From positions 1-22,733 of the forward strand of contig JAKAAK010000018.1 in the NCBI GenBank assembly GCA_021797025.1: 22,733 nucleotides of DNA, read 5' to 3'. Of the stretch, positions 22,723-22,733 are shown one piece after another; positions within the stretch are counted from its first letter, which is position 1, and the number at the start of each line of letters is the position of its first letter. Under the pieces are notes generated by a model. It had not been told where the DNA came from. It searched no databases and was given only the letters and a program-made list of their open reading frames with translations. The stretch comes from Thermoplasmata archaeon (GTDB lineage: Archaea > Thermoplasmatota > Thermoplasmata > Thermoplasmatales > Thermoplasmataceae). The position numbers were made by a program, and so were the translations under genes.

Positions 22723-22733
22723 CTTCGACTCGA

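Noticed and set aside
1..22733. CRISPR arrays, tRNA or rRNA genes, complete insertion sequences
   Set aside because: No regularly spaced direct repeats, no cloverleaf with T-arm signature, no rRNA-like sequence and no transposase frame were seen; the only possible mobile trace is the hairpin region at the right edge.

Overview
The window looks like a chromosomal segment of an acidophilic euryarchaeon of the order Thermoplasmatales, most like Ferroplasma or Acidiplasma. This is inferred from gene content and style; no database search was possible. The pointers are a LysW carrier-protein lysine operon, an archaeal-type fused 3-hydroxyacyl-CoA dehydrogenase/enoyl-CoA hydratase, TATA boxes about 25 nt upstream of first-gene start codons (leaderless style), Shine-Dalgarno sites inside operons, and a large secreted protein with propeller and 'GLp-GT-W' repeats of the kind common on wall-less archaeal surfaces.

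Layout. Positions 1-210 hold only AT-rich DNA and a promoter for a KdgF-like cupin (211-567). After a hairpin terminator and a palindrome-bearing promoter comes the compact operon lysW-lysY-lysZ-lysJ-lysX-lysK (877-5952). Its products attach 2-aminoadipate to LysW and phosphorylate, reduce, transaminate and release it as lysine. The small first gene, lysW (57 codons), ends in the conserved EDWGE tail. An unrecognised gene (5958-6707, minus) converges on lysK.

Region 6748-13713 is a fatty-acid beta-oxidation module. The fused dehydrogenase/hydratase is on the minus strand. Diverging from it, an acyl-CoA synthetase, a thiolase and two acyl-CoA dehydrogenase-like genes run as one plus-strand operon. 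Together they cover activation, oxidation, hydration, second oxidation and thiolysis. The two dehydrogenase genes look complementary: one keeps the catalytic Glu but lost the R-x-x-FG flavin motif, and the other is the reverse. This suggests an obligate heteromer.

Region 13734-16320 carries the three-part AMMECR1 / MEMO1 / radical-SAM set, conserved together in archaea and bacteria but not assigned a firm biochemical role here. A minus-strand pair follows: a nitrilase-family amidohydrolase and a small STAS-like (DUF4325-type) protein. After it comes a plus-strand MqnA/MqnD-type binding-fold protein possibly linked to menaquinone synthesis.

Region 18391-22733 looks accessory and more AT-rich. 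It holds a possible winged-helix protein of unknown function, a 338-nt gene-free stretch, a perfect 12-bp palindrome at a promoter, and a 1038-residue secreted surface protein. That protein ends abruptly without a membrane anchor. Its odd last residues and the GC-rich hairpins just after it raise the possibility that its 3' end was replaced by the right end of an IS200/IS605-type (TnpB) element.
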